NCBI GenBank assembly: GCA_008638375.1
Contig: CM018035.1
Location: forward strand, 27,156,307 to 27,220,306
Length of the DNA stretch: 64,000 nucleotides
Direction of reading: 5' to 3'
From: Nyssa sinensis
Lineage: Eukaryota; Streptophyta; Magnoliopsida; Cornales; Nyssaceae
In this document: positions 12,240-22,739 of the stretch, in pieces
Numbering within the stretch: position 1 is the first letter of the stretch
How the letters are laid out: every line of letters starts with the position of its first letter
Translations under genes and position numbers: made by a program
The notes under the pieces: generated by a model
The model's database searches: none
Told to the model about the DNA's origin: nothing
What the model saw: the letters and a program-made list of their open reading frames with translations, nothing else

Positions 12240-13259
12240 TTCCTTAAGGTGGGAATGAACGCTTCTTACAAGAAACTTGAGATTGAGGAGTCGCCAGTTT
12301 ATTTTTGGACAAGAAACAAGCAAATCCGTTACAAATTAAACAATACATATAAAAAAAATTGAAAAGAATGAAAAATAAATTACATTGCCTTGATTCCTAA
12401 ATACATACTAAAGATCCCTTGACATGGATCAAAGCAAAGATAAAGCACTAAAAAATATAAACACTAGAGAAATGGATTCGGGGGCTAAAGTATGGAGTAG
12501 GAAGGTGTCAGGCACTCACCCCACCTGATCTGAATGAATCGGCGTTGAATATTCACTTGTAAGACTATTTTGTTATGAGAAAACTAAAAAAAGATGTGAG
12601 TATGGAAGAACTAAATAACAAAGAATCTAGTGTAAAAAAATAAAATAGAACAAAAAAGATAGGAAATAAATCTGACTCGAGCCTGAAAGCTTCCTACGTA
12701 TCCGTTCAGAAAACGAAATCAGAGTCACATAGTTCTCTGATTGACCCTCTTTTATTAAGAGTGATAAAAGAGACGAGATTAACCAAATCTAAAGAAAAAG
12801 AAACTGTCAAGGGTTTGAGAATGTACCTTATTCAGTCGTGGTAGTCAAGCAACACTTCGGCTCGAAAAGTCTAGATTGGAGGCCTTTGTCGAGCAAATCT
12901 CTGGTTTGTTCTTCGGTTTGGAAAATGTCGCTTTAACTGGCTTCGTGGAGAGAGGCTGTCACTTCAGCAAGGCTTCGGCCTCAGGAGATGAAGGGTTCTT
13001 ATAAAGAGAACCCTAGAATTAAACAAACAATGTAAGGCTATGAAAATCTTCTTCCCTACGTATATTTTCGTGTCCCTAAAACTAATGGCCTGAGAGTTCT
13101 ATTTATAAGGAAATATAGAGATTTGATCCAAGGGTCTAAGATGAAACCCAAAAATGGAGGGCCAAAATCATGTCTTGAACGATAATTATCTAATTAAATA
13201 AATAAAAAATTAAATAAGAATGATTATCCTAACTAACCTAAATAAATTAATAAATAATT
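12240..13259 (-). mobile_element. LTR/leader relic of a retrotransposon, probably minus strand
   Basis: The stretch GAGGAGTCGCCAGTTTATTTT (12285-12305), the later GGAAGGTGTCAGGCACTCACC (near 12500-12520) and CTACGTATCCGTTCAGAAAACG (12695-12715) are wording I associate with plant LTR-retrotransposon LTR or leader regions. A TATA-like TTATAAATAGAAC reads on the minus strand near 13095-13110. There is no protein motif. It abuts the truncated 5' side of the Tat element at 13260. Family and ends are unresolved. Confidence 0.3.
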
Positions 13260-14720
13260 ATGACAATGTTACGATCCCCTGAAGGACTTATAGCTGAAAA
13301 GGCAATTAGCTTGGGGCTCAGAGCTTCCAACAATGAAGCCGAGCATGAAGCCCTCATTCTTGGGATAAAACTAGCTATAGAATACGAAGCCCAAAACCTC
13401 AAAGTTTTCTTTGACTCCCAATTGGTGGTAAGCCAAGTTCTAAAAGAATTTTTCATCAAAGATGACAAAACGCTCCGGTATTCAGAGCTGGTAGGTTTAC
13501 TGAAGCGCTCCTTCAACGAATTTACCATTCAAAAAATTAAAAGGGGTCAGAACTCCAAAGCCGACGCCTTGGAAAACATGGCCTCTTATCTCAGGGCAAA
13601 AGGAGATTCCACTTTGAAGATCTCTCACCAGCCAAAGCCGAGCATAGAAGAAGTTCAGATATACCAGGTTACCGAACAGACCCAAAATTGGATGACTCCC
13701 ATCCTCCAGTACATAGAAAGAGGGCTACTCCCAAAAGATAAGAACATGGCTCGAAGAATTCGAATCAGGGTAGCTCGGTACCTGGTCTTAAACGGGAAGT
13801 TCTATCGTAGATCTTACTCTCAACCTTTACTGCGGTGCCTGACCCCAAAAGAATCTCAATATGTTCTAGCCGAAATACACGAGGGAATCTGCGGCAACCA
13901 TAATGGGGGCAGGACCATAGCCTACCGAGCTTTAACACAAGGCTACTATTAGCCCAGCATGCTGAAGCAGGCCAAAGAGTACGTCCAAAAGTGTGACAAA
14001 TGTCAACGATTCGCTCCATACCAGCACCAACCCCACCATGAGCTCATTCCTATTGCTAGCCCATGGTCCTTTACTCAGTGGGGGATAGACATTGTAGGGC
14101 CACTACTAAAGGCGACACCGAACAAGAGATATCTGTTAGTTGCCACTGACTATTTCTCCAAGTGGGCAGAGGTCGAGCCCCTAACTTACATCATAGAGAA
14201 AGAAGTCAAAAGCTTCACTTAGAAGAACATAGTCTGCAAGTTTGGCATACTGCGCATTATCATCACAGACCATGGCACGTAGTTTGCCAGGAAAATTTTC
14301 AAAAAATTCTGCCAAGACCTGCACGTCAGTCATCATTTCGCCTCACTAGGGCACCCCCAAGCCAACGAGCAAGCAGAAGTCACCAACCGAACATTTCTTG
14401 ATGCCCTTAAGAAAAGGTTGGAGGAGGCCAAGGGGAGATGGGTTGAAGAACTTCCTAGTGTTCTCTGGGCTTACAGAACTACAAGAAGAATACCGACCTC
14501 AGAAACTCCATTCTCACTTGTTTATGGCTTAGAAGTAGTGATTCTTGTTGAGATCGGTATGCCTACCTTGAGGACGGAAGCTTTTGACCAAAGGGCCAAT
14601 GATCAGCAGCTTGCAGAAAACTTGGACCTACTTGAGGAAAAGTAAGACCAAGCCAGAATCAGGATGGAAGCGTATCAACACAGGATAACAAATAGCTCCA
14701 AAGTAGGGCTAAAGCCCCCT
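13260..14720 (+). pseudogene. Tat-type gypsy pol fragment: RNase H and integrase
   Basis: The first 230 residues are uninterrupted. The RNase H core has the acidic sites in NNEAEHEAL, FFDSQLV and NSKADAL. The integrase zinc finger follows, with H in AEIHEGICGNHNGG and the CDKCQRF pair, then the DDE core: WGIDIVGP (first D), IIITDHGT (second D) and GHPQANEQAEVTNR (E). The last motif has E where relatives usually have G. A late block is LPSVLWAYRTT. The enzyme would degrade the RNA strand and insert the cDNA. Stops at 13950, 14220, near 14280 and at 14643 break the frame. The first two are TAG at positions where relatives have Trp, and the third is TAG for Gln. Upstream reverse transcriptase and protease are absent. 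Confidence 0.9.
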
Positions 14721-14965
14721 TAGTTTCTAGGTTGGGGATCTCGTCCTAAGAAGAGTGTTCCAAAAACACCAAGGATCCCACTATGGGCAAGCTGTCACCC
14801 AACTAGGAAGGCCCTTACAGGGTAACAAAGATTGTCAGACCGACCACATACTAGTTAGAAGACTTAGCTGGGAAACCTATACCCAGACCATGGAATGTAG
14901 AACACTTACGGAAATATTATCAATAAAGATTTTTTCTTTCTTAAAACACCTTCTGAAAGTGTTCT
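14721..14965 (+). other. Degraded C-terminal pol and start of 3' UTR
   Basis: This is the tail of the integrase gene in shifted frames with several stops, grading into non-coding sequence just before the 60-bp array. I recognise no separate gene. Confidence 0.5.
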
Positions 14966-15265
14966 CATCTCAATGTAAAGACCCCTAAAAACCGTGCAGC
15001 CCGTGCAAGTGTTAAAGGTCTGGTCCATCTCAATGTACAAACCCGAAAAAACCTTGCAGCCTATGTAAGAGTTATACGTCTGGTCCATCTCAATGTACAA
15101 AACCCTAAAAATCTTGTAGCTTGTGCAAGAGTTATAGGTTTGGTCCATCTCAATGTATAGACCCCTAAAAACCTTGCAGCTTGTGCAAAAGTTATAGGTC
15201 TGGTCCATCTCAATGTGTAGACTCCTAAAAACCTTGTAACCTATGCAAGAGTTATAAGGCTTGAA
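14966..15265 (+). repeat. 60-bp tandem array, five copies, in the Tat 3' UTR
   Basis: The word CATCTCAATGT recurs at 14966, 15026, 15086, 15146 and 15206, exactly 60 bases apart. Each unit continues with ACCCCTAAAAACCTTGCAGC and a GTGCAAGAGTTATAGGTCTG-like stretch. Copies differ at several sites. Because 60 is a multiple of three, the minus strand reads as a repeated 20-residue peptide, which I take as a by-product. Arrays at this position are known in Tat/Ogre elements and can seed satellite DNA. Confidence 0.95.
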
Positions 15266-15992
15266 GTATCTTACAAGGGAGATTAATCATCCTTAATTCT
15301 TGGGTTCAAATTAATCAGCTCAAGTAGCCAGTTCTGGTTCAATTATCATCACAAGTCTTTTTGCCAAGTTATTACCAGTTCTGGTACAATTATTATTACA
15401 AGTCTTCTTATTACCAGTTTTGCTGCTCAACTATTATCAGTTTTAGTGACAGAAGATTTGTTTAAGTACCACTATAAGTCTTCCAGGTCAGTTATTAAGT
15501 CCTAGTGGACCTTAATTGGATCCTAGAATATCCGTTTCATGTATAAATGTTAAAACTATAAGGCATCTCTTATCTGTTAAGTCTAGTCTAACTATTTCAA
15601 AACATTGGAATATACAGAAATCATTAACATATTTCTAGCCGGGTTTGTTTGTCACCGTGGATAAGGCTGGATTACCAATTAACTTGCACTATCAAACGTA
15701 CAGAACTTACTGCTCACCCAATTTATCAATGAATATCATCTTTTGTTCAGAACTTGAGTGTCTCTTACTTTTCTGAATAGAAATACTTGTAAATTTTGTA
15801 TACTGTTTGTGGATGTGAATTGGTGTGTCAAGTAGACTTCAGCACTGTTCCAACCCATCACTATAGTATAAGCTTGGGCTCCAACCCTTTAAACTTTAAA
15901 CCTTTCCTTTAATTTTTCGAATAAGCATGAGCTGAATGATGTCCTCCGATCAGAAAAACTTGTAATTGAACAAATCTCTTTTAATCAGAACT
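15266..15992. other. Tat 3' untranslated region, no gene seen
   Basis: This AT-rich spacer lies between the 60-bp array and the end of the antisense gene. It has loosely repeated CAGTTCTGGTTCAATTAT/CAGTTCTGGTACAATTAT words at about 15330-15450. No coding motif is visible. Confidence 0.5.
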
Positions 15993-17815
15993 TTAATCTC
16001 CAGGACTGACAATATCCTCAACCCTGGTCAGATCAAGATCAGGGTATTTCACTTGAAGTTTGGCTTTGAAAGTCTTGTAACCATGATCCATCAGCTCTAT
16101 ACCCATCTCTTCGAACTCGGCCTTCATTTCTGCTTTAGTCTGGGTCTTAGCAGATTCAACGGCGTCCTTGGTCTTTTGAATAGAGCTAGCTCGAAAGTTA
16201 TCAAACTCCTTTTGAAGCTCTTCCAACTTCTGAGCCAGGGAGTCCCGTTCAGACTCCAAGATCTGCACAGAGTTTGCTGCCTCCTTTAGCCTCTCCTCTG
16301 CAACAGAAGTGTTGGACTCGGCTGTCCCCAACCGAAGCCTGGCCTCATCCAGTTCGTCCTGGAGGCCATTAACCTCCTCTAGATCTATTGTGGAATCCAT
16401 AAGGGCGGCAAGGCCATGCATGGTTTGCAAAACAAGAAACTAAACAAGTCAGAACAGATACAACAAAAAAAAAGAGGATAAAGAAAGAGAGCACGAGAGC
16501 TACCTTCAGTTGGAGACATTAGCTCTGTAATAGTCTTCCCCACCTTCTGCCCCTTGTATCTGTCCGGGCCGGCCATCCAAAACTCGTCGAAGGCTTGCTT
16601 CCCGAGAAAGTACCCATCGGGCATTTGGAAGGGATCAAAGGTTTCCATCCCTTACCCTTTTTCGGCACTTCAAGCGCAAGAGGGGGGGGAGGCCTGGCAA
16701 TGACGACCCCCTTTTTGGCTGAAGCCTGGGTAGGGGAGTCAGAGCGAAGCTTCTTTCTCTTCGCTTGAGGAGGAGGCTTAATTGGGGAGGAGGCCTCCCC
16801 CACTTTTTTCCTCCCAAGGGCCCACTTGGTGAGCAGAGACTTCTTCAAATTCCCTATTTGGCCCTTATTCTGATCGACCGCCATATGCTTTTTTGGCATG
16901 ATGATGGCTCTGTGATCTCGGTTACTGGTCTGGAGGAGCCTATGGTATTTGTCTTGAAGGTCAACTGTAAAGACTGACCTCTTCCAAGCACTTTTGTCTG
17001 CACAGAATACATGAACACAGTGGTTAGATAAGCAGTTCAGAAGTAAAAGCATAAACAAAAGCAGAATTGGTACAAAATAAGGGGGTCTCACCCTTAATCC
17101 TAGTACTCCGAGGGAATGTCGAAATTTGATCCTAGAAATCCTCAAACTCCCATCCTCCTCTTATAAAGAAGTACCACTTTTTCTAGGTTTTCTTAAAAGT
17201 TAGTACTAAGGAGAGGGGACTGAGCCCCCTGACAAATGACATGTAGAAGAGGCCTTCCGACCTCATATATTTGAGATTCATATTACTACGGATCAATTCA
17301 AGGGTCACCTCGACCCCTTTCTGATGTCCTAACACTATAAACGCTAACAGGTGCCTCCAACTATTATGATTGAGGCCGGCAGGAAAAATATTGAACCATT
17401 TGAAGAACTAGACAACTAAAGGAGGTAGAAGGAGTCTCAGCCCCATCTCGAACCATGTGAGATATACACAAATTTCACCCTCATGGACGTCGGAGGGGCA
17501 ATCTATGGAACTAGGAGCCCTAATTGTGACTTTTTTGGGAAATTAAAGGACTCCCTCAGACCATCTAACATGGCCGGAGTCACGACGCTCTGTCCTTCCT
17601 CCCTTTGGGAAGGACTGCTAGAGGCTTCCCCTATATATTCTATTCCTAGGTTCAATAAAAGCGTCGACAATCCTAATGCTAGGGTTAGAAGGGGATCCTA
17701 CTGATCTATTCCCAGAGGAGCTACTAACTACAGTATAAGTTTAGGACGGCACAGTCGTCTCCGAAGAGCTTCCTGTGCCATCACTAATACCAGAAGACGC
17801 AGTGGAGACCGACAT
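15993..17815 (-). pseudogene. Antisense gene of the Tat element (Transposase_28-type, coiled-coil C-terminus)
   Basis: Read on the minus strand from ATG 17815, the product starts MSVSTASSGISDGTGSSSET. In shifting frames it then shows a globular part with CVYLTWFEMGLRL, FNIFPAGLNHNSWRHLLAF and KKWYFFIRGGWEFEDF. That part resembles the N-terminal 'putative gypsy type transposon' domain of plant Tat antisense genes. An intron is likely near 17090-17000 (acceptor TGTGCAG). A basic Pro/Lys-rich linker follows (16650-16900), then DEFWMAGPDRYKGQKVG (16530-16590). After a second probable intron there is an uninterrupted coiled coil of ~140 residues (LQDELDEARLRL, ERDSLAQKLEELQKEFDNF) ending at 15993. 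Its function in these elements is unknown to me. Frameshifts and stops (for example TAA at 17741) mark it as decayed, though the C-terminal exon is clean. Confidence 0.7.
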
Positions 17816-18060
17816 TGCCAAAAATGACAAAAAGGGAAGAAGAAAAATTATAGAAGAAGAAACAAAAAGGGGAGAAGAACAGTAAGTAAATAAAGGAAAA
17901 CAAGCAGGGACCAAAATCGAACCTGAAGACGATCGAAGATAGAAGCTTCGGAAGACAAAAATATCTTCAAAGGTCTCTGATTGCTCTAAACGGCAGCAAA
18001 ATATCTCTCTCAAGCAATAGAAATGATAAGGGAAAAAGGCATATGCATACCCCTTCCTCC

Positions 18061-18070
18061 TTTATATAAG
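18061..18070 (-). promoter_or_regulatory. TATA box candidate for the Tat antisense gene
   Basis: On the minus strand this reads CTTATATAAA, about 245 bases upstream of the antisense ATG at 17815. The position fits a core promoter driving the antisense gene from inside the element, just internal to the 3' LTR. The call rests on position and motif only. Confidence 0.45.
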
Positions 18071-18256
18071 TTTGTAGAAATGGGGGCCCAATCAGCCGAA
18101 CTGTCATGGCGGTTGGAGGCAATGATGGCCTCGAAAGCCCAAACAATAGGCTACGCAGTGAATGTCACATCAAACGGTCGTCTTGGGAAACAGAAAAACA
18201 AAACGCTTGGCTTTGAGGAAACCTCAGCCCTAGTTACGCGTATTGCTAACTAAGGC

Positions 18257-18272
18257 TCGGAGGGGGGGTAGC
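18257..18272 (+). promoter_or_regulatory. Polypurine tract of the Tat element
   Basis: CGGAGGGGGGG followed by TAGC lies directly before the LTR start TGATATACC at 18273. This is the usual position and composition of the primer for plus-strand cDNA synthesis in gypsy elements. Confidence 0.75.
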
Positions 18273-18624
18273 TGATATACCACAAAGAGACAGACTAATC
18301 CCCACATGACACGTGTGCCTATAGAACAACCAAAGCTCGTCCATCCAGAGCAGGATTGACATATGGCCTTCAGAGCTTACAGATCGGAAGCCCATGCAAC
18401 CCTCAGACTCACTTTGTGCTCGGAAGGCGTTACGAACTCTCACAATAGGGTTCCGAGCTTACCACCGCCTTAAACATCCTACGGAGCTAATGATAAGGAA
18501 ACAATATTCAATAAGAAAATTGCCATTCACAAAGCGCATTGTTCAACATGGTAACTGCCATTCTCTAGTGATCAAATCCCTATTTTCACGACTCCAAATC
18601 CTAATCAACTTAGGAGATCCACAG

Positions 18625-21600
18625 TGTCACGACCCGAAACCCACCCTATGCAGATTACCGGATCGCGAGCGCCGCCCAGAGACCCGAAGGCCTCAGGACA
18701 AGGCTCATACATAAGCAAATATATCAGATAGCGATGCGACCTGTGGTTGCGGAAGCGTGAAAACTTTTTTCTTTTCTTTTTAAAATAAAACATCTGCCGC
18801 ATATCCGTCTGATACTACCGTTCTTCATAGCGGTACACATAAATATAATAATCAGAGCATAATAATATTAACTAAAGATTTTTACATAGTACATATCCAA
18901 GTGCCCCTCGGGCTTAAGTACATAATTGTCCAAAAATTTCCATTACAAAAGTTTGACTGATAATGGGTCCTACTACTACCAAAATATCTCCAAGGACCTA
19001 TTGGAGTTGCCATTCATTGCTCCCCAAATTGAGCAAGTGTCCAACCTTGATCATCACCTGAAAAATGTTGGGGAATGGGGTGAGCTTCGAAAAGCCCAAT
19101 GAGTAATTCCTACATCTGTCATGGGTTTTCAATTGGTAGAGGTTTCGTACATGAGAGTTTATAAAATACTCAACTACCAATTGGTCGTATACTTGAACAT
19201 AGAGAACATGCATTCTTAAAATATGTAGCTTTGAAACATTCAAGGTATTCAAGCTAGAACATATATTTCCATAAAAGAGTATGTGTATTTCAGAACATGT
19301 AACTTAAAATCATGTAAACATGTATAGTGAAAATGGGGGCTAAAACCTGCTTCTATTTCCAAAATCGTTTGTCATATTTTCTCTCTAATTAGGTGGAATC
19401 TGTTTCGAACCAGACTCCCATTTTACGTATACGTGGAGATATCTCATTTGCCTGGGGGATTAGATCCTGCTACCGGGCATTTCACATGATAGATCCGCGG
19501 GGTTCAGTACGACCCTACTCACTACCTATGTGATGATACACATGATAGGTCCGTTGAGTTCCGTACAACTCACAACACTACCTATGTGTTTATTATTTAT
19601 CTTGCAAAACATTTGTCATATGACTTTTATATAAAAGCCTTTTATGAGTATTTAAAACATGTGACGTATAATTCTTGCAGTGATGCTTCAATACTTGCAG
19701 TAATCAAATTCAGAATGTTTGAGGAAATCAGACATGCTAACTATTTTGAAGAGGAAACATTTACGGATATAATATGTGAATAATCGTAAAGCATGTCATG
19801 GCAGAATATTTAAGAAAACAGAAATCATGAATACCGAATTTGATATATCAATGCTGTAAATATTTTGAACTTAAAAACATCCGTTGAAATCCGTGAAGTT
19901 AGAGCCTCCACTTCAAATGCAAGATTACTCACCTTGGTCCTTTAGGGTTAGTGCTAATAATGCGCTTTCCCACTTCCTTTGTAGTTCCTAAGAACAATTC
20001 ATAAATAACCTCATTAACTTCACATTCACTTCAAACATCTCCTACTGATGCTTCTTAGCTTATGCTTAGATCGTATTAGATCCTAACTCGATTTCATAAA
20101 TTTCTTACGCACTCATTCTTAACCTATGACACATCTTAATGTATTAGGAATTAAATTTATTTTATTTTATACTCTTTTGGGAGTTCCATTAACTTTAACT
20201 TAAAGTTATTTACTTCACATATTTACGTGTCGTGTGTTTTCGTATTTCATTGCCTTAGTTTAGTACTTTGGAAATATTTCAGTTCATAGTCATCTAACAG
20301 ATGCTATTCATCAAATTTTATGTCTTTTTATTTAGAATTTTCTTTTTGGTCAAATAGACTCTACTATTGAGTCCAGAGCGTCGAAGAAAGTCAGTTTAGG
20401 CTTTTTTAGAATTTAATTCGGCTTAGGACATGTTAGGGGCAATTTGGTAATTTATACCTTAACGTGTCTAAATTTTTTAGAGTCCTGCCTCGTGAAACGG
20501 ACCCTACCATTGGCTTCAGAATATCCGAAATAGTAAGGATACACTATTCATTTATTTAATTTGGACTTTGTTTGACTTATTTATGGGGCAGGAGCATTTT
20601 GGTCATTTTGACATTTTTTTAGGGGTCTTTAATTTTTCGGGACCTCATCTCATGTCGAGGACCTCACCAATGGGCTCAGAGGGTCCAAGATAGTAAGGTT
20701 ACATATATAACTTGTAATTTTTGGACAACAGGTCATTTTGGAGTATTTAATTTAATTAATTTTATTTAATTAAATTAAATTATAAATGTAGTATATATAT
20801 TTTTAAAGGGAATAAGTGACAGGTTGAATAGGGTGGCACGCTGGCCAGCATGTCACCTCCCTCCCCATATACCCGAGTTCGATTCCTGTTAGGTGCAAAA
20901 TGTACCTTTTATTTTCTGATTTATTTTATATATATATTATATATATAAATATTGCCCCATATGTGACACACGCGCATGCGTGGCCGAGTGGAAAGGACGG
21001 GCGCGTGGGCACGTGAGGTCAGGGGTTCGAACCCCACTGACCAAGATTCTCCTCTTTTCTTTTAAACTTAAACTGTTATATATATATAATAGGCCCAAAA
21101 CGACGTCGTCGTTTTTAATTCGGTGGCAACTCTAGACACCGCCACGTGTCCGAGTCGACTCGGTCAGGCTTTTAAAACCGAGTTGACTCACTGTCACCTT
21201 CTTCATTCGACCCCTACTGTTGCCCTAATCTCTGCATTTCATTTTTTTTCTATTTCGTGGATTTTGGCCAACTATTTTCTTACTGTTTCTTCCCCAAATC
21301 ATTTCTGGGACATGAAGGATTATGTTTGCATTCATTTGGAGATTCGAATGTAGCTCAAAAGCTTGGTTCAAGCCATGATAATCCGAACCTGTAAATCGTT
21401 GGTTCATGGTCATTTCTTCATCATTTTTAGTGAGGTCGGGCTTATTTTGATCCCCTCTTCATGAGGATTCAATTCCCATTCATGGATGTCGATTTAAATG
21501 AGAGTTTAAAGGTCTGGGTTCCAAACCCGTAACCTGCAACTCGGTTGTTGGGGGTCAGTTTTTGAGTTTTGTGATCGCGTAGTAGGGTTCTTAGAACCCT

Positions 21601-22531
21601 CATGGCCTCAGTTTGAAGTCTTGATAAGCCAAAATGGAATTGGTGAACGTGGGTTCGGACCTGCTTGAGCAAGGTCCATCCATGGCTGCCTTGTGTACGG
21701 CTGATGTTTCTAAGGTGTTTTAGGTTCAATTAATCATGCCTAGTTCATGTATATTCATCCTAATCATCATATATACTAAATTAAAGGCTAAAACAGATTC
21801 ATACATATAAAAATTCTAGAGAGAGAAATTCAAGTGTTTTATGGGTTTACCTTGTTCCAACCTGTTTCTCTCTCCTTTGCTCCTTGCTTCCCACTTCTGA
21901 ATGTCCTAGAAACTCCTTCAATCTCTCCCTCACTCTCGGATGGTTGTGTGTGTGTGTGTACAAGCACCATGCATACTTGTATAAAGAAAGGTGAATCATG
22001 GCAAATCTGATTGCCCCTCTACTTGGGTTAGCCAATTTCAAGCTTCTTCATGAGTGGGTCTGAATTGCCACTGTTTGGCAGGCCATTGAGTGGCCGGTTG
22101 TGTGTGTGTGTGGTGTTTGACTTACATATATATATGCATATATACATGGTTTAACCCTAATACACCTTGGATAATACACACACACCTCTCTTTGACACAC
22201 ACTATCTTTTGTACACTTTGGATAATAGCATGCCCTCTTCTTTCATATATAATATACATACATTTCATATTTTAACATACATGCATGCATGCATACACAC
22301 ACTCATATATATATTCATGTATAATTATATATATATTTAAGGTTATAATCATTTATATAGTATATATATATTTTTGCATTTAATTATATATATTAGTTGT
22401 TACAATGATATTTAAAATAATTAATTACTTTAAAAATTAATTATTTCCTTAAATGTATCATCTTGGTACTAATCTTCGTATCCTCGTAATACGTGTCACA
22501 TTACCCGACATTCTCGGGTCGGGGCATTACA
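18625..22531 (+). mobile_element. Solo LTR 1 (3907 bp), TSD CACAG
   Basis: It begins TGTCACGACCCGAAACCCACC and ends CGGGTCGGGGCATTACA. It is flanked by perfect 5-bp target duplications CACAG (18620-18624 and 22532-22536). No internal domain is present, so this is the product of LTR-LTR recombination or of an equivalent loss. Recurrent modules of the type GGACC-CACCATTGAGTCCAGA lie near 20350, 20500 and 20660. Two tRNA-like stretches (20837-20886, 20981-21034) and an AACGACGTCGTCGTT near-palindrome (near 21100) follow, then a GT/TA microsatellite-rich 3' third. No coding capacity is seen. It is closely related to solo LTR 2 and more distantly to solo LTR 3. Confidence 0.93.
20981..21034 (+). 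promoter_or_regulatory. tRNA-like Pol III box A and box B inside solo LTR 1
   Basis: TGGCCGAGTGG (20981-20991) matches the tRNA box A consensus as in Ser/Leu tRNAs. GGTTCGAACCC (21024-21034) is a perfect box B. Start-to-start distance is 43 bases, the spacing of a tRNA gene. The T stem pairs at only three of five positions and the acceptor stem does not close, so it is not a functional tRNA. A second box B-like GAGTTCGATTCC lies at 20875-20886 in a separate upstream module. Confidence 0.6.
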
Positions 22532-22739
22532 CACAGCCTATAAATAAAGCCCTAAGGTGCGCTTTTTATTTTTATGCTCATTCAATTACTTTCAATTACA
22601 GTCTTTTAATTCAGTTTATTGACTTTATCATCGGAGTGGCTACCGCCGGAGCCAATTTGGTGGCCCTTTGATCATTTTCTCTGAGTGTTCCACAGGCGAC
22701 GGAGATCAGAGCCCCTACTGACCAAAAAGTGCAGTATCA

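Larger units (their letters stand above)
13260..22739 (+). mobile_element. 5'-truncated Ty3/gypsy retrotransposon, Tat lineage
   Basis: In order on the plus strand: RNase H and integrase (13260-14700), a 60-bp tandem array in the 3' untranslated part, a large gene on the opposite strand (15993-17815), a polypurine tract (18257-18270) and a 3' LTR (18273-22739). The LTR carries a nested solo LTR. The tandem array between pol and the 3' LTR and the antisense gene are hallmarks of plant Tat/Ogre-type elements. Gag, protease, reverse transcriptase and the 5' LTR are missing; the element begins inside RNase H. Excluding the solo LTR and one target-site copy, about 5.6 kb remains. Confidence 0.85.
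18273..22739 (+). repeat. 3' LTR of the Tat element, split by a solo LTR
   Basis: The LTR starts TGATATACC and ends GTATCA, giving TGATA/TATCA terminal inverted repeats. The parts are 18273-18624 and 22537-22739, so the LTR itself is about 555 bp. The inserted solo LTR with one CACAG copy lies between them. A TATA box (TATAAATA, 22539-22546) lies two bases after the target duplication, so the insertion separates the U3 region from its own TATA box. Confidence 0.8.

Noticed and set aside
14906..15208. Minus-strand frame with a repeated 20-residue peptide
   Set aside because: A by-product of the 60-bp array, whose period is a multiple of three. The Tat 3' UTR arrays are not known to be coding.
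20981..21050. A genuine tRNA-Ser/Leu gene in solo LTR 1
   Set aside because: Box A and B match, but the acceptor stem does not close and the T stem has mismatches. The same module in solo LTR 2 is also degenerate.
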